Source: Bhargavaea sp. CC-171006 (GTDB lineage Bacteria; Bacillota; Bacilli; Bacillales_A; Planococcaceae). From it: 64,000 nucleotides of DNA. The notes beneath the pieces are model-generated. The model ran no database searches and was not told the origin of the DNA. It saw nothing but the letters and a program-made list of their open reading frames with translations. A program made the position numbers and the translations under genes. Shown here one piece after another: positions 31,675-41,911 of this stretch; positions within the stretch are counted from its first letter, which is position 1; each line of letters opens with the position of its first letter. The DNA lies in contig NZ_QUZH01000015.1 in assembly GCF_009761675.1 (NCBI RefSeq), positions 160,737 through 224,736 on the forward strand, read 5' to 3'.

Positions 31675-31802
31675 ATGGGACCCAATACCCAGACAACATT
31701 CCAAAATATTCGTTTATTATTTCAGCTAAATGACAGATATAACAGCTGAAGTAGACAGAAAAAGGAAAGGAATTTCATATGAATGCCCTCCGGAAACAAC
31801 AG

Positions 31803-31833
31803 AAAAAAACCACCCTCCGGGCAGGAGGGTGGC
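31803..31833 (-). terminator. Terminator of purA
   Basis: CCACCCTCC (31810-31818) pairs with GGAGGGTGG (31824-31832), followed on the reverse strand by TTTTTTT. Starts 14 nt after the purA stop. Confidence 0.92.
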
Positions 31834-31846
31834 TTCAGGCTTCGGC

Positions 31847-33133
31847 TTATCGCCAAACGCTCTTGATGATATTGGTCTGTGTACGATCGGGACCAACCGA
31901 GAAGATGGAGATCTCGACGCCTGTCAGCTGGGCAATCCGCTCCAGGTAATGGCGTGCATTTTCCGGCAGTTCGTCAAGGGAACGGACACTTGTGATGTCT
32001 TCGCTCCAGCCGGGCATCTCTTCGTAAACCGGCTCGCAGTCGTCCAGCACCCGGAGGTTCGCCGGGTACTCGGTGATCAGCTCGCCCTGATAACGGTAGG
32101 CCGTGCAGATCTTGACTGTGTCGAGGCCCGTGAGCACGTCAATGGAGTTGACCGTCAGATCGGTCAGCCCGCTTACGCGGCGCGCATGGCGGACGACAAC
32201 ACTGTCAAACCAGCCGATGCGGCGGGGGCGGCCCGTCGTCGTGCCGTATTCCTTGCCCACTTCGCGGATGCGGTCGCCGGTTTCGTCAAACAGTTCCGTC
32301 GGGAACGGTCCGTCTCCGACACGGGATGTATAGGCCTTGCACACGCCGACAACGTGGTCGATCTTTGTCGGACCGACGCCGGCACCGATCGTGACGCCGC
32401 CTGCCACAGGGTTCGATGACGTGACGAACGGGTACGTCCCCTGGTCGATGTCGAGCATGACGCCCTGTGCGCCTTCAAAGAGGACACGGCGTCCTTCATC
32501 AAGTGCGTCGTTCAGCACTTTTGAGGTATCCGTCACATACTGTGCGATCTTTTGTCCATACTCGTAGTATTCGTCGAGGATGTCTTCCACCCGGAAGCCT
32601 TCCGTCTCATAGAACTTCTCAAGCAGGCGATTTTTTTCCTTAAGGTTGCGGGTCAGCTTTTCCTCGAACACTTCCTTATCGAGGAGGTCCGCAATCCGGA
32701 TACCGATGCGGCCGGCCTTGTCCATATATGCAGGCCCGATGCCCTTGCCGGTCGTGCCGATCTTGTTGTCGCCCTTGCGGAGTTCCTCGACTTCATCCAG
32801 CTTGATGTGGTAGGGCAGGATGACGTGCGCGCGGTTCGAGATGCGGAGGTTATCCGTCTCGACCCCACGGGCATGGAGCCCTTCCAGCTCGGTGACAAGC
32901 GCCTTCGGATCGACGACCATTCCGTTGCCGATGACCGAGATTTTATCCTTATAGAAAATTCCCGACGGAATCAGGTGTAGCTTATACGTCTCTCCGCCGA
33001 AAATAATCGTATGGCCTGCGTTGTTTCCGCCCTGATAACGGGAGATGACCTCCGAGTTCTCCGACAGGAAGTCGGTGATCTTCCCTTTTCCTTCGTCTCC
33101 CCACTGCGTTCCGACTACCACCACTGATGGCAT
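31847..33133 (-). CDS. purA: Adenylosuccinate synthetase
   Basis: A 428-residue enzyme that joins IMP and aspartate using GTP, the first committed step to AMP. The N-terminal GTP-binding loop is [19 protein letters not shown], followed by [49 protein letters not shown] and [13 protein letters not shown]; all canonical, normal length. GGAGGTG precedes the ATG. It is transcribed alone from the promoter at 33189-33217, as in B. subtilis, where it likewise lies between dnaB (dnaC) and the wal operon. Confidence 0.98.
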   Translation of the reverse strand: MPSVVVVGTQWGDEGKGKITDFLSENSEVISRYQGGNNAGHTIIFGGETYKLHLIPSGIFYKDKISVIGNGMVVDPKALVTELEGLHARGVETDNLRISNRAHVILPYHIKLDEVEELRKGDNKIGTTGKGIGPAYMDKAGRIGIRIADLLDKEVFEEKLTRNLKEKNRLLEKFYETEGFRVEDILDEYYEYGQKIAQYVTDTSKVLNDALDEGRRVLFEGAQGVMLDIDQGTYPFVTSSNPVAGGVTIGAGVGPTKIDHVVGVCKAYTSRVGDGPFPTELFDETGDRIREVGKEYGTTTGRPRRIGWFDSVVVRHARRVSGLTDLTVNSIDVLTGLDTVKICTAYRYQGELITEYPANLRVLDDCEPVYEEMPGWSEDITSVRSLDELPENARHYLERIAQLTGVEISIFSVGPDRTQTNIIKSVWR

Positions 33134-33188
33134 AGATCTGCACCTCCGATGGACGGCCTATTGTTCACGTCCGATTTCAAACAGATAT

Positions 33189-33217
33189 AGTGTACCAATG
33201 ATCGGGTAACGGGTCAA
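33189..33217 (-). promoter_or_regulatory. purA promoter
   Basis: On the reverse strand TTGACC (complement of 33212-33217) and TACACT (complement of 33189-33194) are separated by 17 nt, 56 bp before the ATG. No clear pair of PurR boxes was seen. Confidence 0.75.
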
Positions 33218-33219
33218 GA

Positions 33220-33268
33220 AAAACCCGAACGCACAGATGCACTCCAGCATCGAACGTTCGGGTTTTTT
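33220..33268 (-). terminator. Terminator of the dnaB operon
   Basis: AAAACCCGAACG (33220-33231) pairs with CGTTCGGGTTTT (33255-33266); on the reverse strand it ends in TTTTTCTTG. Directly after the dnaB stop. Confidence 0.85.
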
Positions 33269-33269
33269 G

Positions 33270-34622
<1,353 letters not shown>

Positions 34623-34634
34623 TCCGTTCTCTCC

Positions 34635-35081
34635 TTATTCTTCCGTCACATGCACCTTGAGCGTCGCGGTGACGTCCGGATGGAGCTTGATCGGAACGTT
34701 GGTATAGCCGAGCGATCGGATTGCATCCGGCAGGTCCATCTTCCGCTTGTCGATCTTGATGCCCTGCTGCTTTTCAAGCGCAGATGCAATCTGCTTCGAC
34801 GTAATGGAACCAAACAGCCGGCCGCCTTCGCCGGATTTCGCCTTGAGCTCCACGGTCAGCTGCTCGAGCTTTGCCTGCAGTTCCTTTGCTTCGGCAAATT
34901 CCTCTGCAGCATCCTTTTCGGCACGCTTTTTCTGGCCTTCCAGCTTGCTCAGGTTTGCTTGCGTCGCTTCAACAGCGACGTTGTTCTTAAACAGGAAGTT
35001 CTGTGCGTAACCGACGGAAACTTCTTTGATATCGCCTTTTTTTGCTTTGCCTTTTACATCTTTAAGGAAGATCACTTTCAT
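34635..35081 (-). CDS. rplI: 50S ribosomal protein L9
   Basis: A 148-residue protein with the two-domain L9 structure. N-terminal domain [40 protein letters not shown] contains the L9 signature; a long connecting helix ([32 protein letters not shown]) and a C-terminal domain [64 protein letters not shown] follow. Its start overlaps the gdpP stop by 4 nt, giving a gdpP-rplI-dnaB transcription unit. Confidence 0.98.
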   Translation of the reverse strand: MKVIFLKDVKGKAKKGDIKEVSVGYAQNFLFKNNVAVEATQANLSKLEGQKKRAEKDAAEEFAEAKELQAKLEQLTVELKAKSGEGGRLFGSITSKQIASALEKQQGIKIDKRKMDLPDAIRSLGYTNVPIKLHPDVTATLKVHVTEE

Positions 35082-37054
35082 TCTTCGGTTCCCCCTTCTG
35101 TCATTTCGATAATGGTCTCCTTCAGCAGGGAGAGTGCCTCACTGACGGAGTCCGTATCCAGTTGTGCGGCGGCATTGGTCAGATGTCCGCCGCCGCCGAG
35201 CCGCTCCGCAATCAGCTGGACATTCAGGTCGCCGAGCGAGCGTGCACTGATGCCGACCCGACCTTCAGGCCGGAGCGCCACGACAAATGATGCGACGACG
35301 CCCTTCATCGTGAGCAGTGTATCCGCCGTCTGCGCGACAAGGACCGGGCTGTGGGGCTCCCCTTCCGCGCCGATCGCGATGGCGATGCCGCCTTCCAGAA
35401 TTTCGACGGTCCTGATGATGTCCGCCCGTTCAAGGTACGTGCCGATGTCCTCTCTCATGAACCGCTGAATCAGTACCGTGTCGGCACCATTCGAGCGGAG
35501 ATAGGAAGCGGCCTCGAACGTACGGGATCCCGTGCGCAGCGTGAAGCTTTTCGTGTCGACAACGATGCCGGCAAGCATCGTCGTAGCCTCCAGCGGCGAT
35601 ATTTTCTCGCCTTTCGGCTGGTATTCCAAGAGTTCGGTGATGAGTTCGGCCGTCGATGATGCATACGGCTCCATGTAGACCAGTAGTGTGTCCTCGATAA
35701 ACTCCTCGCCGCGGCGGTGGTGGTCGATAACAACCGTCTTTTCCGCCTTGCCGAGAAGACGCTCATCGACGACAAAGTTCGGCCGGTGCGTATCCACGAT
35801 GACGAGGAGCGTCCGGTCGGTAATGATGCCGAGCGCTTCATCCGGCGTGATAAAGTGCCGGAAGAGGTCAGGCTCCGAGCGGATCTCCTCCATGAGGCGG
35901 ATGACGCTTGCGTCAAGTTCGTCCGGGTTGATGACGACAAAGCCTTCGACGCCATTTAGCTGGGACATCCGGCGCACCCCGACGGCCGCGCCGATGGCGT
36001 CCATGTCGGGGAGCTTGTGTCCCATGACAATCACCTTGTCGCTTTCCTGGATCAGGTCGCGCAGCGCATGCGAGATGACGCGCGCGCGGACGCGGGTGCG
36101 CTTCTCGACAGGATTCGTCTTGCCGCCGTAGAACTTCACTCGGCCGCTCGGCTGCTTGATGGCAACCTGGTCGCCGCCGCGGCCGAGGACGAGGTCAAGT
36201 CCGGACTGGGCGAGTTCCCCGAGTTCGGGAAGGGAGGCGGAGTCCGCCCCGATTCCGATGGAGAGCGTAAGTGCCGAACTTTCACGCGCCGTTTCCTCAC
36301 GGATGGAGTCAAGGATCCTGAACTTGTCCTTTTCCAGTTCATGGAGAATCGACTCATTGAGTACGGCAAGGAACCGGTCCGAACTGAACCGCTTCACATA
36401 AATGCCGTATTCGGCTCCCCAATCATTGATGCGGGTGGTCACCAGGCTGTTCAGACGGCTTTTCGTCTGATCATCCATGCCGGAAGAGAGTTCATCGTAG
36501 TTGTCGACAAGAATCATGCCGAGAACGGTCCGGTCCGCATAGTAGAGCGTCTCGATCTCGAGCTGCTCGGTAATGTCGAACAGGTAGAACAGCTTTTCTT
36601 CCGGCTTATAGATCACCTTGTATTGCCTATTACCGAGGGAGATGACCCCTTCCGGATCTGCGCCTTCCTTGACGAAGGAGCGGAAATCCTCGGACAGCCC
36701 GAACAGTTCCTCGCCGATGAGCGTATCGTGCTCAAGCAGCTGGGACATGTACGGGTTCGACCATTCAATCGTGAACTGGTCGTTGATGAGGATGATTCCG
36801 ATCGGCATCTCAAGCAGTGCTTCCTCTCCGACCTTTTTCATCCGGACGGACAGGTTTTCGATATGTTTCTCGGTCTCTGCATAGGTCCTTGCCTCAATGC
36901 GCCATGCGGCAGCAAGCGCGAGAATGGCAACGATCAGCCATGCAGCAGCAACCCATTCATTGTAAAGCCATATCGGGACGGTCGCCCCGAGAACAATCAC
37001 CGTCAGGACCGCAAGCGGTGTCCGTATCGGCCGTTGTCTGAAAAAACTTCCCAT
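35078..37054 (-). CDS. gdpP: Cyclic-di-AMP phosphodiesterase GdpP
   Basis: A 658-residue membrane-bound enzyme that hydrolyses c-di-AMP, controlling potassium and osmotic balance and beta-lactam tolerance. Two N-terminal membrane helices (residues 14-55), a PAS domain (about 85-150, binds heme in relatives), a degenerate GGDEF domain (about 175-305) and a DHH-DHHA1 phosphodiesterase (about 335-655) with [38 protein letters not shown] and the late [12 protein letters not shown]. All catalytic Asp and His motifs appear present. In an operon with yybS upstream (11 bp) and rplI downstream. Confidence 0.96.
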   Translation of the reverse strand: MGSFFRQRPIRTPLAVLTVIVLGATVPIWLYNEWVAAAWLIVAILALAAAWRIEARTYAETEKHIENLSVRMKKVGEEALLEMPIGIILINDQFTIEWSNPYMSQLLEHDTLIGEELFGLSEDFRSFVKEGADPEGVISLGNRQYKVIYKPEEKLFYLFDITEQLEIETLYYADRTVLGMILVDNYDELSSGMDDQTKSRLNSLVTTRINDWGAEYGIYVKRFSSDRFLAVLNESILHELEKDKFRILDSIREETARESSALTLSIGIGADSASLPELGELAQSGLDLVLGRGGDQVAIKQPSGRVKFYGGKTNPVEKRTRVRARVISHALRDLIQESDKVIVMGHKLPDMDAIGAAVGVRRMSQLNGVEGFVVINPDELDASVIRLMEEIRSEPDLFRHFITPDEALGIITDRTLLVIVDTHRPNFVVDERLLGKAEKTVVIDHHRRGEEFIEDTLLVYMEPYASSTAELITELLEYQPKGEKISPLEATTMLAGIVVDTKSFTLRTGSRTFEAASYLRSNGADTVLIQRFMREDIGTYLERADIIRTVEILEGGIAIAIGAEGEPHSPVLVAQTADTLLTMKGVVASFVVALRPEGRVGISARSLGDLNVQLIAERLGGGGHLTNAAAQLDTDSVSEALSLLKETIIEMTEGGTEE

Positions 37055-37065
37055 TCGTCAGCCAC

Positions 37066-38007
37066 TCACTTTCCTTTGCTTCCCGTAATGTACCCCCTCA
37101 GCTTGAAGCCGGTGTCGATGATCCCGAGCAAGGAAATGATCGGGAACAGCAGCGGCGCCAGGAAGACCGCAAACACGAGGAGCCAGCCCGGTTTGCCGGA
37201 GGCATGGAGAAGATATGCGATCAGCGACAGTCCCTGCAGGAAAAATAGCGTCCGCAGGATGAGCATCGCATTCATGACGATCAGATAGCCCGTCGAGCCG
37301 GGCTCGAATTCCCCGATCAGCGACGCGATCAGGATGATCACGTAGTAGATGAGGAGTACCGCAGGCAGTTTCATGTCGCGGAACGGCGGAAACTTTGGCA
37401 CCGCCGTCCCCAGCTTCCGCATGACCGGGAAGAGGATAGCGAGTGTCACCAATGCAGTACCGTAGGAGACAAAGATGAAGGCCGAAGGGATGAGCGTCTC
37501 TACCTGCAGAAGCGCGGTGGAAACCATTTCATCGTATTCCGGCGGCTTTTGTCCCATCCGGTCCATCAGCTCGCCCGCCTGCGCGTACATTTCGCGCATC
37601 TGGCCGGTCAGCTCTGCGATGATGTTCAGGTTCATCAATAAAGCGGCAGCCGCGTATTGCAGCACCCCGGTGATGAGGACTGCCAGACCCGACGCCATGA
37701 AAATATACAATTTGGATTTTCCGGTTCTCACGCCATCCCCGATGATGAATCCGACGGGGGCGTTGAGCAGGGCCAGGATCAGCCCGCCCGGACCGGCGAT
37801 CAGGAGGGAGAGGATGACCCCTGCGCCCGTCACCGTCAGTGAAGGGCCGCGGCTGTAGCGCGCGCTGTAAAGCGCCACCGGAAGCGGGATAAAGAACACC
37901 GTGAGCACACCGAGGACCGGCACATAGTAAGTGATGGCCGTGAGCAGTGTGAACAAGGCGGCCATCATCGCGCCGAAGGTCAGTCTTCTCGCGTTGTCAT
38001 TACCCAT
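37066..38007 (-). CDS. yybS: DUF2232 membrane protein YybS
   Basis: A 313-residue integral membrane protein with about eight hydrophobic segments (LTFGAMMAALFTLLTAITYYVPVLGVLTVFFIPLPVALYSARYSRGPSLTVTGAGVILSLLIAGPGGLILALLNAPVGFIIG). It belongs to the YybS/DUF2232 family, always next to gdpP in Bacillales; function unknown, with a fold resembling transporter S components. The ATG at 38007 has AAGAAGG 6 nt upstream; the longer in-frame start lacks a site. First gene of the yybS-gdpP-rplI-dnaB unit. Confidence 0.9.
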   Translation of the reverse strand: MGNDNARRLTFGAMMAALFTLLTAITYYVPVLGVLTVFFIPLPVALYSARYSRGPSLTVTGAGVILSLLIAGPGGLILALLNAPVGFIIGDGVRTGKSKLYIFMASGLAVLITGVLQYAAAALLMNLNIIAELTGQMREMYAQAGELMDRMGQKPPEYDEMVSTALLQVETLIPSAFIFVSYGTALVTLAILFPVMRKLGTAVPKFPPFRDMKLPAVLLIYYVIILIASLIGEFEPGSTGYLIVMNAMLILRTLFFLQGLSLIAYLLHASGKPGWLLVFAVFLAPLLFPIISLLGIIDTGFKLRGYITGSKGK

Positions 38008-38141
38008 GGTCAGCCTTCTTTCGGATAGGATACCCACCAGATTTTGAAGTGGAATCTTCCTATCATTGTATCATGTTTTGCTGTAGCGACCAAAAAGGGA
38101 CGGGACTACGGCGGCTGCCCGCGGTGCCCGTCCCCCGATAG

Positions 38142-38178
38142 AAAAAAAGACATTCCGGCAAAGGCCGGAACGTCTTTC
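38142..38178 (-). terminator. Terminator of the rpsF-ssb-rpsR operon
   Basis: A 13-bp stem with one mismatch (38147-38159 with 38164-38176), followed on the reverse strand by TTTTTTTC, 13 nt after the rpsR stop. A second GC-rich hairpin (GGGACGGG/CCCGTCCC) lies at 38096-38135. Confidence 0.9.
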
Positions 38179-38188
38179 GTTCTCATAA

Positions 38189-38422
38189 TTAGCGTTCTTC
38201 CGCTGTGAATGGAAGAAGGCCCATGATCCGGGCACGCTTGATAGCAACTGTAAGCTTGCGCTGCCATTTTGCGCTAGTACCCGTCACACGGCGTGGGAGG
38301 ATTTTCCCGCGCTCGGAGATGAATTTTTTAAGCAGATCGACGTCTTTGTAGTCGATGTGCGTGATGTTGTTGGACGTGAAGTAGCAGACCTTACGGCGTC
38401 TGCGTCCGCGACGTGGTGCCAT
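38189..38422 (-). CDS. rpsR: 30S ribosomal protein S18
   Basis: A 77-residue basic protein. [64 protein letters not shown] is the complete S18 signature. S18 forms a heterodimer with S6 on the platform of the small subunit; its gene is the third of the rpsF-ssb-rpsR operon. It keeps a single Cys (VCYF), so it is not the paired-Cys zinc-ribbon form. Confidence 0.98.
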   Translation of the reverse strand: MAPRRGRRRRKVCYFTSNNITHIDYKDVDLLKKFISERGKILPRRVTGTSAKWQRKLTVAIKRARIMGLLPFTAEER

Positions 38423-38463
38423 ACTGGTTCGCCTCCTTTGTTCTTGGATTTACGGTGTGATGA

Positions 38464-38976
38464 TCAGAACGGCAGGTCGTCGTCCGATACTTCGATCGGT
38501 CCGCCGCCCGGCGAGAACGGATCATCATCCGTGCGTGTATAGTTATTCTGATTCGGGGATTGCCCCTGATAATTGTTATTGTTGTAGGACGGCTGGCTCT
38601 GCTGAGGCTGTCCGCCGTAGGACGGCGATGCCTGCTGGCCACGGTCGCCGCCCGCTCCGCGAGGTTCGAGGAACTGGACGCTGTCCGCCACGACTTCCGT
38701 CATGAAGACGCGCTTTCCGTCCTGGCCGTCGAAACTGCTCGTCTCGATGCGGCCATCGATACCCGCGAGGCTTCCTTTATGCAGGAAGTTGGCCACGTTC
38801 TCGGCCTGCTTCCTCCAGGTCACCACGTTGATGAAGTCCGCATCCCGCTCTCCGCGCTGGTTCGTGAACGGACGGTTCACGGCAAGGGTGAAGCGGGTGA
38901 CGGCGATGCCCGACTGCGTGTATTTCAGTTCAGGATCCTTCGTTAGTCGGCCGACCAGGACAACACGGTTAATCAT
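38464..38976 (-). CDS. ssb: Single-stranded DNA-binding protein
   Basis: A 170-residue SSB. OB-fold residues 1-108 start [37 protein letters not shown] and include [31 protein letters not shown]; a Gly/Gln/Asn-rich disordered linker follows, and the acidic tip SDDDLPF recruits replication and repair partners. As in B. subtilis it is expressed between the S6 and S18 genes. Confidence 0.98.
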   Translation of the reverse strand: MINRVVLVGRLTKDPELKYTQSGIAVTRFTLAVNRPFTNQRGERDADFINVVTWRKQAENVANFLHKGSLAGIDGRIETSSFDGQDGKRVFMTEVVADSVQFLEPRGAGGDRGQQASPSYGGQPQQSQPSYNNNNYQGQSPNQNNYTRTDDDPFSPGGGPIEVSDDDLPF

Positions 38977-39017
38977 CAGACAACAACCCCCTTTTGAGAT
39001 TTCTGTTTAACGGAGAA

Positions 39018-39308
39018 TCACTTCTCGTCTTCGCGGATCGCGATGTGACGGATGATGTCTTCGTTGATATTCGCAAGACGTGTGAATTCATCGATCGCAG
39101 TAGTAGGCGCGTTGGTTTTTACGATGTGGTAAACCCCTTCGCGGAAGTCGTTGATCTCGTAAGCGAGACGACGCTTGCCCCATTCTTTCGACTCGATGAT
39201 TTCCGCACCTTCAGAAGTGAGGACTCCATCAAAGCGCTCAACGAGTGCTTTTTTCGCCTCATCCTCGATTTTCGGCTGGATGATGTACATGATTTCGTAC
39301 TTGTTCAT
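39018..39308 (-). CDS. rpsF: 30S ribosomal protein S6
   Basis: A 96-residue protein: [96 protein letters not shown] is canonical S6. AAGGAGGTGA precedes the ATG at 39308. First gene of the operon; the S6:S18 complex commonly represses its own mRNA by binding the leader, and a hairpin that hides the ribosome-binding site is present here. Confidence 0.98.
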   Translation of the reverse strand: MNKYEIMYIIQPKIEDEAKKALVERFDGVLTSEGAEIIESKEWGKRRLAYEINDFREGVYHIVKTNAPTTAIDEFTRLANINEDIIRHIAIREDEK

Positions 39309-39385
39309 CAAGATGTCACCTCCTTGTGGACTTGTGGCCGGCCGCGATGCGGCAGGCAAGGAGTAAAATATTCAATACTTACTCA
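39309..39385 (-). promoter_or_regulatory. rpsF leader hairpin (candidate S6:S18 autoregulatory element)
   Basis: In the mRNA, CTCCTTG (complement of 39357-39363) is complementary to CAAGGAG (complement of 39320-39326), which overlaps the ribosome-binding site AAGGAGGTGA. Between them lies a second GC-rich hairpin (CCGC/GCGG near 39339-39352). The geometry matches S6:S18-binding leaders described in many bacteria, which mimic helix 22-23 of 16S rRNA. Confidence 0.6.
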
Positions 39386-39394
39386 CATCGGTTT

Positions 39395-39423
39395 ATTCTA
39401 CCACGGTGCCTGTCCGTTTTCAA
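39395..39423 (-). promoter_or_regulatory. Promoter of the rpsF-ssb-rpsR operon
   Basis: On the reverse strand TTGAAA (complement of 39418-39423) and TAGAAT (complement of 39395-39400) are separated by 17 nt. Confidence 0.75.
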
Positions 39424-39487
39424 CTATTTTCTATGGAAAGTCCGGAGAAGGAAGTTGTCGTATAATTTGTTGTATGGGGCAGGTTGA

Positions 39488-39612
39488 TTTTCGCTCCAGG
39501 CGGACGCTTTCCGCGGGCTTGGCCTTAGCCCACGCACCACTCCGCTTTTTGCGGTCTTCGGCTCAAGCTATTCCCGCTGGAGTCGCGGCCTTCCGCTGCA
39601 ATCAACACCAAA
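39488..39612 (+). repeat. Dispersed GC-rich repeat, copy B
   Basis: Shares GGACGCTTTCCGCGGGCTTG, GCGGTCTTCGGCTCAAGCTA and TTCCCGCTGGAGTCGCGGCC with copies at 10.1 and 47.0 kb. Its outer parts, TTTTCGCTCCAG and CTTCCGCTGCAATCAACACC, correspond to TTTCCGCTACAG and CTTTCGCTTCAATCAGCC of copy C, so the full unit is about 120 bp. Non-coding; lies between the rpsF promoter and the DUF3267 gene. Confidence 0.75.
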
Positions 39613-39640
39613 CAGACATTTAAAACTAGGGGGCAATTAA

Positions 39641-40285
39641 GTGAACATGGAAGATTTGGAATCGCGGGAGCCGGATCGGGTGATTGAGCTGGATCTCCGG
39701 CGGGTGATGAAGCAGAGTCTCTGGCTGACGGTTGGGGGTGCGGCTGTCCTATATCTGGTCAGTTTCCTCGTGCGGGGAGAGCTTTCGGTGTCCGTCTCGT
39801 TCGGGGGTTTCATGCTCGGATTGCTGCTGTTCGCCGTCGGCTATGTGGTGCTCATCGTGCTGCATGAGGCTTGTCATCTGCTTGGTTTCCGGGTGTTCGG
39901 AGGTGTACCGTTCAAGAAAATGGCCTACGGGGTGAACCTGGAGATGGGCATCGCGTATGCGACGACCGAGATTCCGCTCCGAAACAAACCGATGCGCCGC
40001 GCATTGCTTCTGCCTCTATGGCTCACGGGAATTCTTCCGGGCATTATCGGCATCTGGCTCGACAGCCATCTTCTGATCCTGCTGTCGGCCTTTCTGATCG
40101 GCGGGGCGGCGGGCGATCTGGAGATGAACCGCCGGCTAAAGAAGCTTCCGGACAACTGGCTGATCAGGGACGATCCCGAGATGCCGAAACTTTACGCCTA
40201 TGATCCGCAAGGAAAGGCGGCAACACCGGATGAACCCGTTGCGACGGAAGAAGGGCCGCATAGCGGCACGACTCACGAAAGCTGA
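39641..40285 (+). CDS. DUF3267 membrane protein with HExxH-like motif
   Basis: A 214-residue protein with four to five hydrophobic segments. The second segment ends VVLIVLHEACHLLGFRVFGGVPFKKMAYGVNLEMGIAYATTE, where HEACH resembles the zinc-binding HExxH of intramembrane metalloproteases; DUF3267 proteins share this but no activity is established. The C-terminal 50 residues are hydrophilic and acidic. The GTG at 39641 has AGGGGG 7 nt upstream. Divergent from the rpsF operon, convergent with ychF. Confidence 0.82.
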   Translation: MNMEDLESREPDRVIELDLRRVMKQSLWLTVGGAAVLYLVSFLVRGELSVSVSFGGFMLGLLLFAVGYVVLIVLHEACHLLGFRVFGGVPFKKMAYGVNLEMGIAYATTEIPLRNKPMRRALLLPLWLTGILPGIIGIWLDSHLLILLSAFLIGGAAGDLEMNRRLKKLPDNWLIRDDPEMPKLYAYDPQGKAATPDEPVATEEGPHSGTTHES

Positions 40286-40296
40286 CTGCCCGTAGT

Positions 40297-40401
40297 TGCC
40301 TGGTCTTTTATATTCCCTGCATGGACTCTCATGTCCCTTGCCTGGACTCTTATTCTCTTTGCCTGGTCTTTCGGCACCGTTTCCCGGTCTCCCGTTATGA
40401 T
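40297..40401. repeat. Tandem array of five diverged 21-bp units
   Basis: Units beginning TGCCTGGTC, TGCATGGACTC, TGCCTGGACTC, TGCCTGGTCTT and TTCCCGGTCTC start at 40297, 40318, 40339, 40360 and 40381, exactly 21 bp apart. The array lies between the convergent stops of the DUF3267 gene and ychF. Confidence 0.6.
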
Positions 40402-40421
40402 CGTCCCTCAAATTCAAAGCC

Positions 40422-40448
40422 CCGGCACCGCATCATTAGCGGAGCCGG
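40422..40448 (-). terminator. Terminator-like hairpin after ychF
   Basis: CCGGCACCGC (40422-40431) pairs with GCGGAGCCGG (40439-40448) with one mismatch, followed on the reverse strand by GGGCTTTG. Weak T-tract. Confidence 0.55.
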
Positions 40449-40462
40449 AGCTGTTTTGTTTA

Positions 40463-41563
40463 TCAGACATTAAAGCGGAACAGCATGACGTCGCCGTCCT
40501 GGACAACGTATTCCTTGCCCTCCAGGCGGACCTTGCCCGCTTCCTTGGCTGCGGCCATCGATCCTGCTTCAAGCAGGTCTTCATAGGAGACCGTTTCGGC
40601 GCGGATAAATCCGCGCTCGAAGTCGGTGTGAATCACACCGGCACACTGCGGGGCCTTCATGCCCTTGCGGAACGTCCAGGCGCGCACTTCCTTCTCACCG
40701 GCCGTGAAGTAAGTGGCCAGGCCGAGCAGGTTGTAAGATGCACGGATCAGCTGGTCCAGGCCAGCTTCCTCGATGCCGAGTTCCTCGAGGAACATCGCTT
40801 TCTCGTCATCATCGAGTTCAGCCATTTCTTCCTCGATTTTCGCGCAGACTACGATGACTTCGGCATTGTCTCCTTTTGCGAATTCGCGGACCTGCCGGAC
40901 GTATTCATTGTTGCCCGGATCCGAGATCTCGTCTTCCGAAACGTTTGCCACATACAGCATCGGCTTGATTGTAAGCAGGTTCATGCCCTTGATGACTTTC
41001 AGCTCGTCTTCGGTGAAGTCGACCGAGCGGGCCGGCTTTTCGTTTTCGAATGCTTCTTTCAGGCGCTTCAGGATCGGCTCCTCAATGAGCGCCTCCTTGT
41101 CCTTCGACTTGACCATCTTCGACACACGAGTCAGGCGCTTGTCGACGCTCTCCAGGTCGGCGAGGATCAGTTCAAGGTTGATGACTTCGATATCATCAAT
41201 CGGATTGACCTTGCCGGAGACGTGTGTGATGTTTTCATCGGCGAAGCAGCGGACGACCTGGCAGATTGCGTCGACTTCACGGATATGCGAGAGGAATTTG
41301 TTGCCGAGGCCTTCGCCTTTGCTGGCACCTTTGACAATGCCGGCGATATCCGTGAACTCGAATGCTGTCGGCACTGTCTTCTTCGGTTTGACGAGTTCCG
41401 TCAGTTTGTCAAGGCGCGCGTCGGGCACTTCGACGATCCCGACGTTCGGGTCGATCGTACAGAACGGATAGTTGGCCGCTTCCGCTCCGGCTTTGGTGAT
41501 GGCGTTGAACAGTGTCGACTTCCCGACGTTCGGGAGCCCGACGATTCCGGCAGTTAATGCCAT
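40463..41563 (-). CDS. ychF: Redox-regulated ATPase YchF (OLA1 family)
   Basis: A 366-residue Obg-family P-loop protein that prefers ATP. G1 motif GIVGLPNVGKSTLFNAITKAGAEAANYPFCTIDPN, G3 DIAGIVKGASKGEGLGNKFLSHIREVD, a coiled-coil insertion (SVDKRLTRVSKMVKSKDKEALIEEPIL), and a C-terminal TGS domain (LATYFTAGEKEVRAWTFRKGMKAPQCAGVIHTDFERGFIRAE). It binds ribosomes and is linked to stress responses. The ATG at 41563 gives the exact family length; an in-frame TTG four codons upstream is less likely. Confidence 0.97.
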   Translation of the reverse strand: MALTAGIVGLPNVGKSTLFNAITKAGAEAANYPFCTIDPNVGIVEVPDARLDKLTELVKPKKTVPTAFEFTDIAGIVKGASKGEGLGNKFLSHIREVDAICQVVRCFADENITHVSGKVNPIDDIEVINLELILADLESVDKRLTRVSKMVKSKDKEALIEEPILKRLKEAFENEKPARSVDFTEDELKVIKGMNLLTIKPMLYVANVSEDEISDPGNNEYVRQVREFAKGDNAEVIVVCAKIEEEMAELDDDEKAMFLEELGIEEAGLDQLIRASYNLLGLATYFTAGEKEVRAWTFRKGMKAPQCAGVIHTDFERGFIRAETVSYEDLLEAGSMAAAKEAGKVRLEGKEYVVQDGDVMLFRFNV

Positions 41564-41662
41564 GGGTTTCCACAACCTTTCAATCTATATACAAAAAAAA
41601 TAAACAGTCTGATTCAATCCCTACAACTTTATAAGTATAAGAAGAAAAGGCAGGGATGTCCA

Positions 41663-41875
41663 TCATTCCCCTGCCTCTGCACGTTCAAGCACTTTTTTCA
41701 ACTTTTTCTCGAAGTCTCGCCGCGGGATCATGACGCTGTGCTGGCATCCGGTGCATTTGATCCGGATATCCGCTCCCAGACGAATGATCTTCCAGGCATT
41801 AGTGCCGCACGGGTGCGGCTTTTTCATCTCAACCACGTCTCCGATGCCATATTCTCTCGGCTCCACCGGGACCAC
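41663..41875 (-). CDS. DUF951 family protein
   Basis: A 70-residue protein, YGIGDVVEMKKPHPCGTNAWKIIRLGADIRIKCTGCQHSVMIPRRDFEKKLKKVLE, with the DUF951 pattern of MKKxHPCG and CxGC. The three cysteines and a His suggest metal or RNA binding. Always found between ychF and an mscS gene in Bacillales; function unknown. Part of an mscS-DUF951-ychF run on the reverse strand. Confidence 0.9.
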   Translation of the reverse strand: MVPVEPREYGIGDVVEMKKPHPCGTNAWKIIRLGADIRIKCTGCQHSVMIPRRDFEKKLKKVLERAEAGE

Positions 41876-41911
41876 CTCCGGGATTCTGCTTCTACTCCTG
41901 ATTCTAACATG

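Noticed and set aside
33134..33213. PurR operator (PurBox pair) upstream of purA
   Set aside because: Only isolated GAAC-type fragments were found, not two inverted CCGAAC-containing boxes.
40136..40417. Reverse-strand frame with 7-residue repeats overlapping the end of the DUF3267 gene
   Set aside because: No ribosome-binding site, its 3' half is antisense to the DUF3267 coding region, and the repeat is fully explained by the 21-bp DNA periodicity.
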